The notes: a model not told the origin generated them from the sequence alone. 64,000 nt of DNA from Planctomycetota bacterium (GCA_020060765.1 JAGUZQ010000058.1:28382-92381), one strand, 5' to 3'; counted from the first letter of the stretch, positions 53,513-61,085 are shown. Numbers and translations are program-made.

Positions 53513-53546
53513 TCTTGTCATTTACTACGCGATCCTACGCCGCCCG
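53455..53546 (+). promoter_or_regulatory. Attenuator: competing protector and antiterminator stems
   Basis: Segment 1 CGCCCG (53455-53460) pairs with segment 2 CGGGCG (53494-53499). Segment 2, extended to CGGGCGG (53494-53500), also pairs with CCGCCCG (53540-53546), the left arm of the terminator. Segment 1 directly precedes the four Ile codons, so a ribosome stalled there would cover it and free segment 2 to form the antiterminator; a ribosome reaching the stop codon at 53510 would cover segment 2 and let the terminator form. Confidence 0.78.
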
Positions 53547-53568
53547 TGAATACGGGCGGTTTTTTTTG
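53540..53568 (+). terminator. Attenuator terminator of cimA leader
   Basis: Stem CCGCCCGT/ACGGGCGG (53540-53547 and 53552-53559), four-base loop GAAT, then a run of Ts. It is 27 nt after the leader-peptide stop and 367 nt before cimA. Confidence 0.92.
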
Positions 53569-53593
53569 TGCGTTTACGGAAAAGGGGGGCGGA

Positions 53594-53775
53594 ACTAAGG
53601 GCAATACGGTTAAGTAAGGAAAAAACCTGTACCGTCATTCCCGCGAAGGCGGGAATCCATGAGGTGTTGCGTACGGTTTCTCCGCTGGATTCCTGCCTCC
53701 GCAGGAATGACGATTCGTAAGTTTAGATTAAAACAGAAAGATTTCCTCTTAATTAAACCGTATTTGTACTAAGGG
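53594..53775. repeat. Copy E of the CAATACGG element
   Basis: The element runs 53602 (CAATACGG) to 53764 (CCGTATT), 163 bp, with internal arms ACCGTCATTCCCGCGAAGGC near 53631-53650 and an inverse arm ending GGAATGACG. ACTAAGGG lies on both sides (53594-53601 and 53768-53775). The flanking sequence belongs to the GGGACTAAGG family, so one repeat appears inserted into or next to another. It separates the attenuator from cimA. Confidence 0.85.
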
Positions 53776-53895
53776 ACCAAGAAGCATCTTCGGAAGGCTC
53801 GTTGCCGATAATCCCTGATTGCGAAATTCCTACGGCAATCAGATAAATCAACGAACCGTGCCTTAGTCTCCTAGTCCCTTAGAGCCTTAGTCCCT
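53767..53895. repeat. GGGACTAAGG-family element before cimA
   Basis: Left arm TACTAAGGGACCAAG (53767-53781) and right arm CCTTAGTCTCCTAGTCCCTT continuing to 53895 are inverted relative to each other, with about 80 nt between. It ends 39 nt before the cimA start. Confidence 0.65.
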
Positions 53896-53934
53896 CCCTG
53901 CCCGGCTACTATCGACGAAACGGAGGAATAAAAA

Positions 53935-55515
53935 ATGTCAGTCAAGGTGGAAATATACGATACGACTCTGCGTGACGGTTCGCAGGGGGAGGGCGTAAGT
54001 TTTTCCCTCGCCGACAAGCTGCACGTCACTTCCGCGCTGGACGAACTGGGCGTGCATTATGTCGAAGGCGGCTGGCCAGGCAGCAATCCCAAGGATATGG
54101 AGTATTTCGAGGCGGTGCGCAAATTGAAGTTGAGGCACGCCCGCGTCGCTGCTTTCGGCAGCACCCGCCACGCCAAAAACACCCCCGCCGCCGATCCCAA
54201 TCTGAAACAACTGGTCAAGGCGAAAACGCCGGTCATCACCATCTTCGGCAAGACCTGGGATCTGCACGTGCGCGACGCCCTGCGCGTACCGCTGGAGACG
54301 AATCTGGCGATGATCGAATCGTCGGTGAAATATCTGAAGAAAAAAACCGGGCAGGTGTTTTTCGACGGAGAACACTTTTTCGACGGCTATAACGCCAACC
54401 CGGAATACGCGCTGCAGGCTCTGGCGGCAGCCGCCGAAGCCGGGGCTGAGGCGCTGATCCTGTGCGACACCAACGGCGGTAATTTCCCCTCGCGCATCGC
54501 GGAAGTGACGGCGCTGGTGGTGAAAAAGTTCTCCGGACTTAGCATCGGCATCCACACCCACAACGACAGCGGCATGGCGGTGGCCAATTCCGTGGCCGCG
54601 GTAGAGGCCGGAGCGTCACACGTGCAGGGCACGATCAACGGCCTGGGCGAGCGCTGCGGCAACGCCGACCTCGCGCAGGTCATCCCCAACCTCGAACTCA
54701 AGGGCGGCAAGACCTGTATCGGCAAAAAGAACCTGCGCCATCTCACCGAGACCAGCCGCTACGTTTACGAACTGGCGACCCTGCCCCTGGTTAACAGCCA
54801 GCCCTTCGTCGGCCGCAGCGCCTTCGCCCACAAGGGCGGCATCCACGTTTCGGCGGTGGCGCGCAACTCGAAAACCTACGAGCACGTCGAGCCGGAAATG
54901 GTCGGCAACGAACGGCGCATCCTGGTGTCGGAGCTTTCCGGGCGCAGCAACATTCTCGCCTGCTCCAAGGTAGACTTGAGCGACAAGCCGGAAAAGATGA
55001 AAGAGGTGCTGGCGAAAGTGATGGAACTGGAAAAAGACGGCTACGCTTTTGAAAACGCTGAAGCCAGTTTCCATTTGCTGATCAGCCGCATCGTCGGCGG
55101 CTATGTGCCGGCCTTCGAGTTGAAAAGTTTCCGCGTGATGTCGGAATACCATCCCGCGGGCGAGAGAGTTTCCGAAGCCACGGTCAAGGTGGCGGTGGAC
55201 GGGCGGGAGCACCACACCGTGAGCGAAGGCGACAGCGGCCCGGTCAACGCGCTGGACAAGGCGCTACGAAAGGCGCTGCTGCCGGAATTTCCCATTCTGG
55301 AACAGATGAAGTTGGTAGATTACAAGGTGCATATAGTCAACGCCCAGGCCGCCGCCGAGGCCAAGGTGCGGGTCGTAATCATCTCCCAGTTGCACGGCGA
55401 CGTCTGGGGCACGGTGGGCGTAAGCGAGAACATCATCGAAGCGAGCTGCCGGGCGATGGTGGAAAGCCTGGAATACACCGTGCTGAAATACGGTAAGCAT
55501 AAGCGCCAGAAGTGA
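53935..55515 (+). CDS. cimA: (R)-citramalate synthase
   Basis: 526 residues, GGAGG before the ATG. DRE-TIM metallolyase: VEIYDTTLRDGSQGEGVSFS with Arg13-Asp14, VEGGWPGSNPKD, VFFDGEHFFDGY, LCDTNGG and the metal-binding GIHTHNDSGMAVAN. A C-terminal LeuA-type dimer/allosteric domain (about 410-520) is present. VEGGWPGSNPKD and the overall length match the CimA-type group rather than isopropylmalate synthase. It condenses acetyl-CoA and pyruvate to citramalate, the threonine-independent route to 2-ketobutyrate and isoleucine. The Ile attenuator upstream supports this role. Confidence 0.93.
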   Translation: MSVKVEIYDTTLRDGSQGEGVSFSLADKLHVTSALDELGVHYVEGGWPGSNPKDMEYFEAVRKLKLRHARVAAFGSTRHAKNTPAADPNLKQLVKAKTPVITIFGKTWDLHVRDALRVPLETNLAMIESSVKYLKKKTGQVFFDGEHFFDGYNANPEYALQALAAAAEAGAEALILCDTNGGNFPSRIAEVTALVVKKFSGLSIGIHTHNDSGMAVANSVAAVEAGASHVQGTINGLGERCGNADLAQVIPNLELKGGKTCIGKKNLRHLTETSRYVYELATLPLVNSQPFVGRSAFAHKGGIHVSAVARNSKTYEHVEPEMVGNERRILVSELSGRSNILACSKVDLSDKPEKMKEVLAKVMELEKDGYAFENAEASFHLLISRIVGGYVPAFELKSFRVMSEYHPAGERVSEATVKVAVDGREHHTVSEGDSGPVNALDKALRKALLPEFPILEQMKLVDYKVHIVNAQAAAEAKVRVVIISQLHGDVWGTVGVSENIIEASCRAMVESLEYTVLKYGKHKRQK

Positions 55516-55606
55516 CGGTCGCAACGACAAGCGGAATAGTCGCGGCGGCTGTTGACGGCGGCGGGCAAATGCTTTAACCTTCCGGTTTGGATGAGGGATC
55601 AGGGGG

Positions 55607-55887
55607 CAATACGGTTTAATTAGGAAAAAACTTGTACCGTCATTCCCGCGAAGGCGGGAATCCAGGCGGGGAAGCCCCGCTGCTATATTACGCAAGCATT
55701 ACAGTACGCACAAAACTTATGCGCATTCTTCGCCCGCGACCAACGGGAGCGCGGAAGTAACACACAGACGGATGCGCTTGCGAAATATGTGTGTGCGGCG
55801 CACACCTGGATTCCCGCCTTCGCGGGAATGACGACCGTAAGTTTTTTTGTGAAAACAGAAGGATTTTTCCTTACTTAAACCGTATTG
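55607..55887. repeat. Copy F of the CAATACGG element, with nested second repeat
   Basis: 281 bp from CAATACGGTTTAATTAGG (55607) to CTTAAACCGTATTG (55887), with internal arms near 55637-55663 and 55806-55832. Between the arms lies the about 100-bp repeat also found at 5353-5460, which explains why this copy is longer than E and G. It lies between cimA and yihY. Confidence 0.88.
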
Positions 55888-55924
55888 ACCCTAACCCTCT
55901 CACCCAACTGGGGGAGAGGGGACT
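55877..55924. repeat. 48-bp inverted repeat flanking yihY (left copy)
   Basis: AAACCGTATTGACCCTAACC and the following CCTCTC...CTGGGGGAGAGG hairpin through GACT are the inverse of 57529-57576 with about two mismatches. The unit joins the end of copy F with a C/G hairpin. Confidence 0.85.
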
Positions 55925-55930
55925 TTTTTT
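55896..55930 (+). terminator. Hairpin with T-run downstream of cimA
   Basis: CCTCTC and GAGAGG enclose CCCAAC/TGGGG pairing, followed by GGGACTTTTTTT (Ts at 55924-55930). It would stop transcripts from cimA before yihY. The stem is part of the 48-bp repeat. Confidence 0.5.
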
Positions 55931-55999
55931 CGTCTGGCGACGGTTACTGGAAAAGTGCGAAACTCGAACTTGAGGATTAAGAAAAATCTTTGACCGGAA

Positions 56000-56035
56000 C
56001 CTTAGTCCCCTAGTCCCTTAGAGTCTTAGTCCCCT
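56000..56035. repeat. Single arm of the GGGACTAAGG family before yihY
   Basis: CCTTAGTCCCCTAGTCCCTT followed by AGAGTCTTAGTCCCCT, the same arrangement as 53861-53895, about 40 nt before the yihY start. Confidence 0.75.
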
Positions 56036-56071
56036 GCTTTCAGGCAACAGAGCGGAAAGGGCAACCTCCCG

Positions 56072-57562
56072 ATGGCGTTCTGGCGCGAAGTAAAGGAAAT
56101 TTTCCGCGAAGAGATGAGCCTCGCGGAACTCACCGACCCGTCGCGGGCAGGCGCGCGGTTGCGCAATTATGTTTTATTGTTGCGCGAGACCGTGCGCTCC
56201 ATCCGCCAGGACAAGGCCATGACCATGGCTAGCGCCCTGGCGTTCAAATCGCTGCTGGCGCTGGTGCCGGTGCTGGCAATTTCGCTTTCCATTGTCGCGA
56301 TGATGAACCCTTCCGAAACGGGAACTGACGCCGTTTACACCAACAACTTTTTTTCCGTCATCCAGGATCGCATCCCCCAGTTTGCCGGACGGCAGGAACT
56401 GCTGGACTCGGTCAAGGGTTTCGCCGCCAACGCCGGGGCAATCGCGGGCGTGGGGTTTATTTTCCTGTTCGGCACGGCGTTTTCGCTGCTGATGTCGATC
56501 GAGGATTCGTTCAACCTGATCTGGCAGGTGCGGGAGCGGCGGGCCTTTCTCGCCCGCGTCAGCGCGTTCCTGGCGACCATGATTATCGTGCCCATGTTCA
56601 TGAGCCTGTCGGTCTACGTCACCAGCGGCGCCGCGCAGTTCGCCGACCGCGTCGCGGCGAACGTCGAGGAATTGCAGCAGACCATCGCGCCGGGGGAAAA
56701 GCCGGAGCAATCCGCCCAGCCGGAAACGGAGGCCAACGCCCAGGTGCGGCCGCAGTCGGTTTTCCGGAAAATCGTGCTGGCGCTGATGTCGCTGGTCACG
56801 ATCTGCCTGGCGATGGCGGCGCTGTTTTATCTCATGCCCAATACGCCGGTGTCGCTGCGCGCGGCGCTGGTGGGGGGCTTTTTCGCAGGCGCTTCTTTCG
56901 AGGCGGCGCTGTACCTGTTTCATTTTTACGCGGCGCATCTGGTGGACAATTACACGAGGATTTACGGGCCGCTGCTGGCGCTGCCGCTGTTCCTGCTGTG
57001 GGTGTGGCTGGTGTGGGTGATGGTACTGTTCGGGGCGGAGGTGGCGTTTACGGTGCAGAACTTCCGCAACCTCGCCGCTCGCGCGGAACTGGAAAAACGC
57101 GGCATCTCCACCCGCCTGTACCTGGCCGCGCGCATCGTGGCCAAGGCTTCGGCGCTGTTCCACCGGGGTGAAGACCCGGGGCGGCTGGTGGAGCGGATTA
57201 CCGAGGAGTTGAAAATCCCGCAATACATGGTGCGCGAAATGGTGTCGCTGCTGGCGCGGGAAAATATCCTGTGCGCCATCGAGGATCGGGAAGGGGCTTA
57301 TCTTCCGGCAAAAGACATCGCCTGCCTGACACTGGCCGACGTGGTGCGTAGCGTCAGCGCCGACACACTCGACGTGCCCGAGACCCCCGACGACCCTCTG
57401 CGTCGCCACCTCGCCGGAATTTTCCGGCAGGCGGAAAAAGGCTCGATCGGACTGCTGGCGCAAACCCGCCTGTCGGAACTGGCGGAACTGGACAATCATC
57501 CTGTTCCCGAACCTGCTGCGCCTGACATAGTCTCCTCTCCCCCAGTTGGGGGAGAGGGTTAG
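56072..57562 (+). CDS. YihY/UPF0761 family membrane protein
   Basis: 496 residues. After a cytoplasmic start, MASALAFKSLLALVPVLAI marks the first helix and the family's conserved region. About six transmembrane helices follow up to residue 335, including LFGTAFSLLMSIEDSFNLIWQVRERR and YGPLLALPLFLLWVWLVWVMVLFG. The C-terminal cytoplasmic part (about 350-480) resembles a winged helix (IPQYMVREMVSLLARENILCAI). Formerly called ribonuclease BN, the family is now regarded as transporter-like with unsettled function. The last 10 codons and stop lie in the 48-bp repeat (57529-57576), so the C-terminus is repeat-derived. Confidence 0.9.
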   Translation: MAFWREVKEIFREEMSLAELTDPSRAGARLRNYVLLLRETVRSIRQDKAMTMASALAFKSLLALVPVLAISLSIVAMMNPSETGTDAVYTNNFFSVIQDRIPQFAGRQELLDSVKGFAANAGAIAGVGFIFLFGTAFSLLMSIEDSFNLIWQVRERRAFLARVSAFLATMIIVPMFMSLSVYVTSGAAQFADRVAANVEELQQTIAPGEKPEQSAQPETEANAQVRPQSVFRKIVLALMSLVTICLAMAALFYLMPNTPVSLRAALVGGFFAGASFEAALYLFHFYAAHLVDNYTRIYGPLLALPLFLLWVWLVWVMVLFGAEVAFTVQNFRNLAARAELEKRGISTRLYLAARIVAKASALFHRGEDPGRLVERITEELKIPQYMVREMVSLLARENILCAIEDREGAYLPAKDIACLTLADVVRSVSADTLDVPETPDDPLRRHLAGIFRQAEKGSIGLLAQTRLSELAELDNHPVPEPAAPDIVSSPPVGGEG

Positions 57563-57576
57563 GGTCAATACGGTTT
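57529..57576. repeat. 48-bp inverted repeat flanking yihY (right copy)
   Basis: Inverse of 55877-55924. It includes a perfect 11-bp stem CCTCTCCCCCA/TGGGGGAGAGG (57534-57557) that overlaps the last codons of yihY, and the first bases of copy G. Confidence 0.85.
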
Positions 57577-57730
57577 AATTAAGGAAAAATCCTTCTGTTT
57601 TCAGAAAAAACTTGCGGCCGTCATTCCCGCGAAGGCGGGAATCCAGTGGGGAAACCGCACGCAACACCTCCTGGATTCCCGCCTTCGCGGGAATGACGGT
57701 ACAAGGTTTTTGCTTAATTAAACCGTATTG
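57566..57730. repeat. Copy G of the CAATACGG element (best preserved)
   Basis: 165 bp. Left end CAATACGGTTTAATTAAGG (57566-57584) is an exact inverse of the right end except for one base (GCTTAATTAAACCGTATTG, ending 57730). Internal arms CGTCATTCCCGCGAAGGCGG (57619-57638) and the inverse (57678-57698) are perfect. TTAGGGT occurs just outside on both sides (57559-57565 and 57734-57740). No coding potential. Confidence 0.92.
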
Positions 57731-57885
57731 GGGTTAGGGTGAGGGGGGCTCCATTACGCCGGTTACAGATTTTGCGTGAGCGATAATATCAACTTAAGCA
57801 TTACCTACAAACAAGTTATACGTACGGAAATAGTTGAAAAGACCGCGGCGCGACTTACATATAATGATGATTAACAACCGATCAA

Positions 57886-57901
57886 TGTTTCACGTGAAAC
57901 A
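57886..57901. promoter_or_regulatory. parS: parS centromere site
   Basis: TGTTTCACGTGAAACA, a perfect 16-bp palindrome identical to the widely conserved chromosomal parS consensus. It is the loading site for the ParB encoded at 31905-32801. Sites of this kind usually cluster near the replication origin. Confidence 0.93.
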
Positions 57902-58009
57902 TTTTTCCAGGTAGCGCGGGAAAAATTGGCGATTTTTTTTTGCACTTGCGGCGAAAATTTAGGAGTTTCCTTCTCCCGGAGGAAAAAGAAGGCGGGACGG
58001 AAAAATCGC

Positions 58010-58029
58010 ATTAGGTCAAATGACCTAAT
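58010..58029. promoter_or_regulatory. Perfect palindrome upstream of the ABC genes
   Basis: ATTAGGTCA-AA-TGACCTAAT, 9-bp arms around two bases, 110 nt before the ATPase start. The form suits a dimeric regulator; no regulator gene is adjacent. Could also be an unrelated dyad. Confidence 0.5.
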
Positions 58030-58139
58030 CGCAGGTTTCTGACTGCCTCGGGTGCAAAAACTCGCGAAGGCGGAAGCGATTTTTCCTGACAGATATCAGG
58101 TGAAAAAAGTGCGGGAAGATTTACTTGATGGAGAACCTC

Positions 58140-59102
58140 ATGAACGCGATTGAAACGCAAAATCTCGTTCACGCCTACCAGAAACATTTCTGGTCGCCGC
58201 GCAAGACCGCTCTAAACGGGCTTGACCTGAAGGTGGCGGAGGGCGAGATTTTCGGCTACCTCGGCGCTAACGGTGCCGGCAAAACCACGACTATCAAAAT
58301 CCTGGTCGGGCTGCATTCCCAGACTTCCGGCACGGCGACGGTTTTCGGTCGCTCCGTGCGGGACGTCAACAGCCGCCGCGAAATCGGTTTCATGCCGGAA
58401 AATCCCTATTTCTACGAATACCTCACCGCCGCCGAATCTTTGGATTTTTACGGCTCGCTTTGCGACATGCCCCGCGCAGACCGGAAAAAGCGCGGTGCGG
58501 AGTTGCTCGAATTCGTCGGCCTCGCAGACGCGCGCGACGTGCGGATGAAAGAGTTTTCCAAGGGAATGCGCCAGCGGATCGGCATCGCGCAGGCGCTGAT
58601 CCACAAGCCGAAACTGGTGGTGCTGGACGAGCCGATGAGCGGGCTTGATCCGGTGGGGCGGATGCAGGTGCGCGAGGCGATTCTTTCGCTCAAGCGCGAG
58701 GGTATGACGGTGTTTTTCTCCTCGCACGTTCTGCAGGACGTGGAAATGATCTGCGACCGGGCGGGGCTGCTGCTGGATGGAAAATTGCAGGCTGCCGGGC
58801 CGCTCAGTGAATTGCTGCAGGCGGAAAACAAGCGCATAGAAGTCGCGGCGGAAAACCTGCCGCCGCAACTGGCGCTAAAGTTGCACGCCGTCGCAGCCAG
58901 TTCCGCGCGGCGGGGAGAAGGCGAATTTTTCATCTTTGACGACCGGGACAAGGCCGACGCCGCCGCGCGGGAGATCGTGCAAAGCGGAGCAAAGCTGAAC
59001 CTGTTCCGCCCCAGCGGCGAGACGCTGGAGGAATATTTCATGCGCTCCACCGGCAAGACCCGCGCGGAAGTGGGCGCGTGGAGCGGGGGGGGCGACAAAT
59101 GA
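58140..59102 (+). CDS. ABC transporter ATP-binding protein
   Basis: 320 residues from the ATG at 58140 (GGAG upstream). Walker A GANGAGKTT near 46-54, Q-loop MPENPYFYEYLTAAE, signature EFSKGMRQRIGIAQAL (a SKGMRQR variant of LSGGQ), Walker B KLVVLDEPMSGLDP and H-loop FFSSHVLQDVE. The C-terminal 90 residues match the accessory domain of DrrA/NatA-like exporters. It overlaps the permease gene by 4 nt (ATGA), and the pair forms a complete ABC-2-type transporter. Substrate unknown. Confidence 0.94.
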   Translation: MNAIETQNLVHAYQKHFWSPRKTALNGLDLKVAEGEIFGYLGANGAGKTTTIKILVGLHSQTSGTATVFGRSVRDVNSRREIGFMPENPYFYEYLTAAESLDFYGSLCDMPRADRKKRGAELLEFVGLADARDVRMKEFSKGMRQRIGIAQALIHKPKLVVLDEPMSGLDPVGRMQVREAILSLKREGMTVFFSSHVLQDVEMICDRAGLLLDGKLQAAGPLSELLQAENKRIEVAAENLPPQLALKLHAVAASSARRGEGEFFIFDDRDKADAAAREIVQSGAKLNLFRPSGETLEEYFMRSTGKTRAEVGAWSGGGDK

Positions 59103-60316
59103 AAAAAGCCTGTTACATCGCATTCAACACTTTCCGCGAAGCCGCGCGCGACAAGATCATGTACGTGATCGCCTTTTTCGCCGTGTTGATGATGGGCGCG
59201 AGTCTGGGGCTGGGGTTCGTGTCGGTGGGCGAGCGCACGCAGATCATGCAGCACTTTTCGCTGGCGACGTGCAGTTTTTTCGGCGCGCTGATCGCGGTCT
59301 TTGTCGGCACCGGCCTGATCTACAAGGAAATCGACAAGCGCACCATCTACACCATCCTTTCCAAACCCGTCCACCGCTGGCAGTTCATCCTGGGCAAATT
59401 CCTGGGGCTGGTGGCGGTGCTGTTTTGTATCGTGCTGGGAATGTCGGCGATTTCCTGCGGGTTCGTGCTCTATTCCGGCGGAGCGGTCACGCCGATTTTT
59501 CTGCTGGCGGCGGTGCTGGTGTTTTTCGAGATGGTGGTGGTGACGGCAATCGCGATTTTTTTCAGCACTGTTTCCTCGCCGATCCTGGCTGCGATTTTTA
59601 CTTTCTGCGCCTATCTTATCGGGCAGGTCACGCCTGACCTGATGCAGCTGGTGGAGTTCGAGAAACCGCTGCTGAACTATCACCTCCGCCACGGCGAGAT
59701 TGCCGACTGGCCGCAATTCTGTAAACTGCTGGACGGGAAAAACGGAAATATGGTTTGCGCGCGCGTCCGCTCCCTGTTGCAACCGCAGGCACAGGAAGCG
59801 GTCGGCCAATGCGTGACTGAAGGCGTCTTGCCGCCTGACACGCGGGAAAAATTGCAGGAAACCCTCAATCTGATTATCGACCGCAAGGATTTCTATCAGC
59901 CGGAAATGCGTGCCGGGCTGGATGTGCCGGAATTCGCGCGGGAATTGTTCGACGCCGAAAAGCTGACCGATAACCAGGTGCAGCGGCGCAACCGGTTTCT
60001 GTTCGAGTCAGCGTTTGGAAAACTGCTGGCCGAAACCGCGAAATACGACACCGTCAGCCACATCACCGGCGAGGAAATGACCGACCGCGTCGCGAAGGCG
60101 CAATGGCTGCTGAAACCGTTCAGTTTCGTGATGTACCACGCGCTCCCCAACCTCACGCATTTTCAATTGCGCAACCGCGTGGTCTACGGCCCCGGCCTGA
60201 AACAAGGACGGTATTTCGTGGACGGCGAATTCGGCATGGCGGTAATCTATTCCCTGTCCTATTCCGCGCTGCTGCTGGCTTTGGCGGCGTTGCTGTTTGA
60301 CCGGAAGAAACTCTGA
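59099..60316 (+). CDS. ABC-2-type transporter permease
   Basis: 405 residues from the ATG at 59099 overlapping the ATPase stop. About six transmembrane helices: 16-38 (DKIMYVIAFFAVLMMGASLG), then near 60-80, 100-125, 135-160 and 165-185, and the last at 380-400. IYTILSKPVHRWQFILGKFLGL is the typical short amphipathic region after helix 2. A hydrophilic insert of about 150 residues (200-350) lies between helices five and six and is probably extracytoplasmic. The TGA stop is within the first copy of a 17-bp direct repeat. Confidence 0.9.
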   Translation: MKKACYIAFNTFREAARDKIMYVIAFFAVLMMGASLGLGFVSVGERTQIMQHFSLATCSFFGALIAVFVGTGLIYKEIDKRTIYTILSKPVHRWQFILGKFLGLVAVLFCIVLGMSAISCGFVLYSGGAVTPIFLLAAVLVFFEMVVVTAIAIFFSTVSSPILAAIFTFCAYLIGQVTPDLMQLVEFEKPLLNYHLRHGEIADWPQFCKLLDGKNGNMVCARVRSLLQPQAQEAVGQCVTEGVLPPDTREKLQETLNLIIDRKDFYQPEMRAGLDVPEFARELFDAEKLTDNQVQRRNRFLFESAFGKLLAETAKYDTVSHITGEEMTDRVAKAQWLLKPFSFVMYHALPNLTHFQLRNRVVYGPGLKQGRYFVDGEFGMAVIYSLSYSALLLALAALLFDRKKL

Positions 60317-60331
60317 GCGGGTGTGTGAAAA
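60315..60331. repeat. 17-bp direct repeat, left copy
   Basis: GAGCGGGTGTGTGAAAA, identical to 61086-61102. The two copies bracket the toxin-antitoxin pair and nothing else. Confidence 0.85.
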
Positions 60332-60340
60332 GGCGGGATA

Positions 60341-60523
60341 TTAATTCGACAGTCCGAGCTTTTTCCGGATGGACTGCACTGCCTCTGATTTCCCGGCTCT
60401 AGCTGCGATAAAAGCGGTAAAGGAACCGAAGCTTTCTTTGTTAGCCTCGTAATCTTTCATTAACCGTTCCTGAATCTGCCGTTTCATCTGAACACAGTCA
60501 AAGTTCTTCGTCTTGGCTGTCAT
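60341..60523 (-). CDS. Putative antitoxin of the PIN toxin
   Basis: 60 residues from the ATG at 60523, with AAGGAG eight bases upstream. The start KTKNFDCVQMKRQIQERLMK resembles the FDCVxMK motif of small antitoxins encoded beside this class of PIN toxins; the rest is helical. Here it lies downstream of the toxin and overlaps it by 26 bp, the reverse of the most common order. Assignment rests on the motif and on linkage. Confidence 0.7.
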   Translation of the reverse strand: MTAKTKNFDCVQMKRQIQERLMKDYEANKESFGSFTAFIAARAGKSEAVQSIRKKLGLSN

Positions 60524-60974
60524 ATCCGATCTCCTTGGGGCTGCGGATATCGATCGTCCTGTATCCGCTGGCAAGATTTACTCCATTGAATTGCTGGATT
60601 TTTTCAAAATTCACGATATGCCGGAAATTCCAACTGAGCAGAAGCACTGCTCCCGCCGCTGTGGCGGCGGCTATCTGAACGGCATCATCCAGCCACTTTC
60701 TGCCGACTACTCCCCTGCGCAGATACTCCTCTGCTAGTTCCTCTGCCTCGGCGGTGATAGGGATTTCCTCAACCGAATCGGTGGGCAGACTTGTTAAAAC
60801 TGATTGCACTCTCTCCGGCGCCTCCGAAATTTCCTTGAGCAGAACGTCGGAGACAAGCACCTTGTATTTGCCAGCCGCGACCTTGGTGAAAAAACGCTTG
60901 CTATCCTCGGCGAATTCCTCATCATAAACCCCGCCGAAAACCGAATTATCCACATATACCCGTATCCTATGCAC
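60498..60974 (-). CDS. PIN-domain ribonuclease (VapC-like toxin)
   Basis: 158 residues from a GTG at 60974 with GGGAG upstream, giving MHRIRVYVDNSVFGGVYDEE. PIN-domain acidic residues appear as Asp9 in VYVDNS, a glutamate in LLKEISEAP, and the Asp pair in KWLDDAVQIAAATAAGA, followed by LLSWNFRHIVN, typical of the subgroup. Such toxins cleave RNA and are neutralised by the partner antitoxin. Both genes lie within the 17-bp direct repeats. Confidence 0.82.
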   Translation of the reverse strand: MHRIRVYVDNSVFGGVYDEEFAEDSKRFFTKVAAGKYKVLVSDVLLKEISEAPERVQSVLTSLPTDSVEEIPITAEAEELAEEYLRRGVVGRKWLDDAVQIAAATAAGAVLLLSWNFRHIVNFEKIQQFNGVNLASGYRTIDIRSPKEIGYDSQDEEL

Positions 60975-61085
60975 AACCTGCTCCCGTAGCCACTGGCACC
61001 CTCCATGTAACTCCGACATAAGCATGATAATACAAATCGGCGGAAACCACAAGCTTTATGACCTGCAAAGACCCGCGGCCTTGCG

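Larger units (their letters stand above)
57731..58139. other. Intergenic region with parS and an A/T-rich core
   Basis: About 400 bp before the ABC transporter genes. It contains the parS site, a perfect 9-bp palindrome at 58010-58029 and a poly-T tract at 57932-57941. No open frame with a ribosome binding site. Confidence 0.6.

Noticed and set aside
57886..58029. Replication origin next to parS
   Set aside because: I found no cluster of DnaA boxes and no dnaA or dnaN gene; parS alone does not mark oriC.
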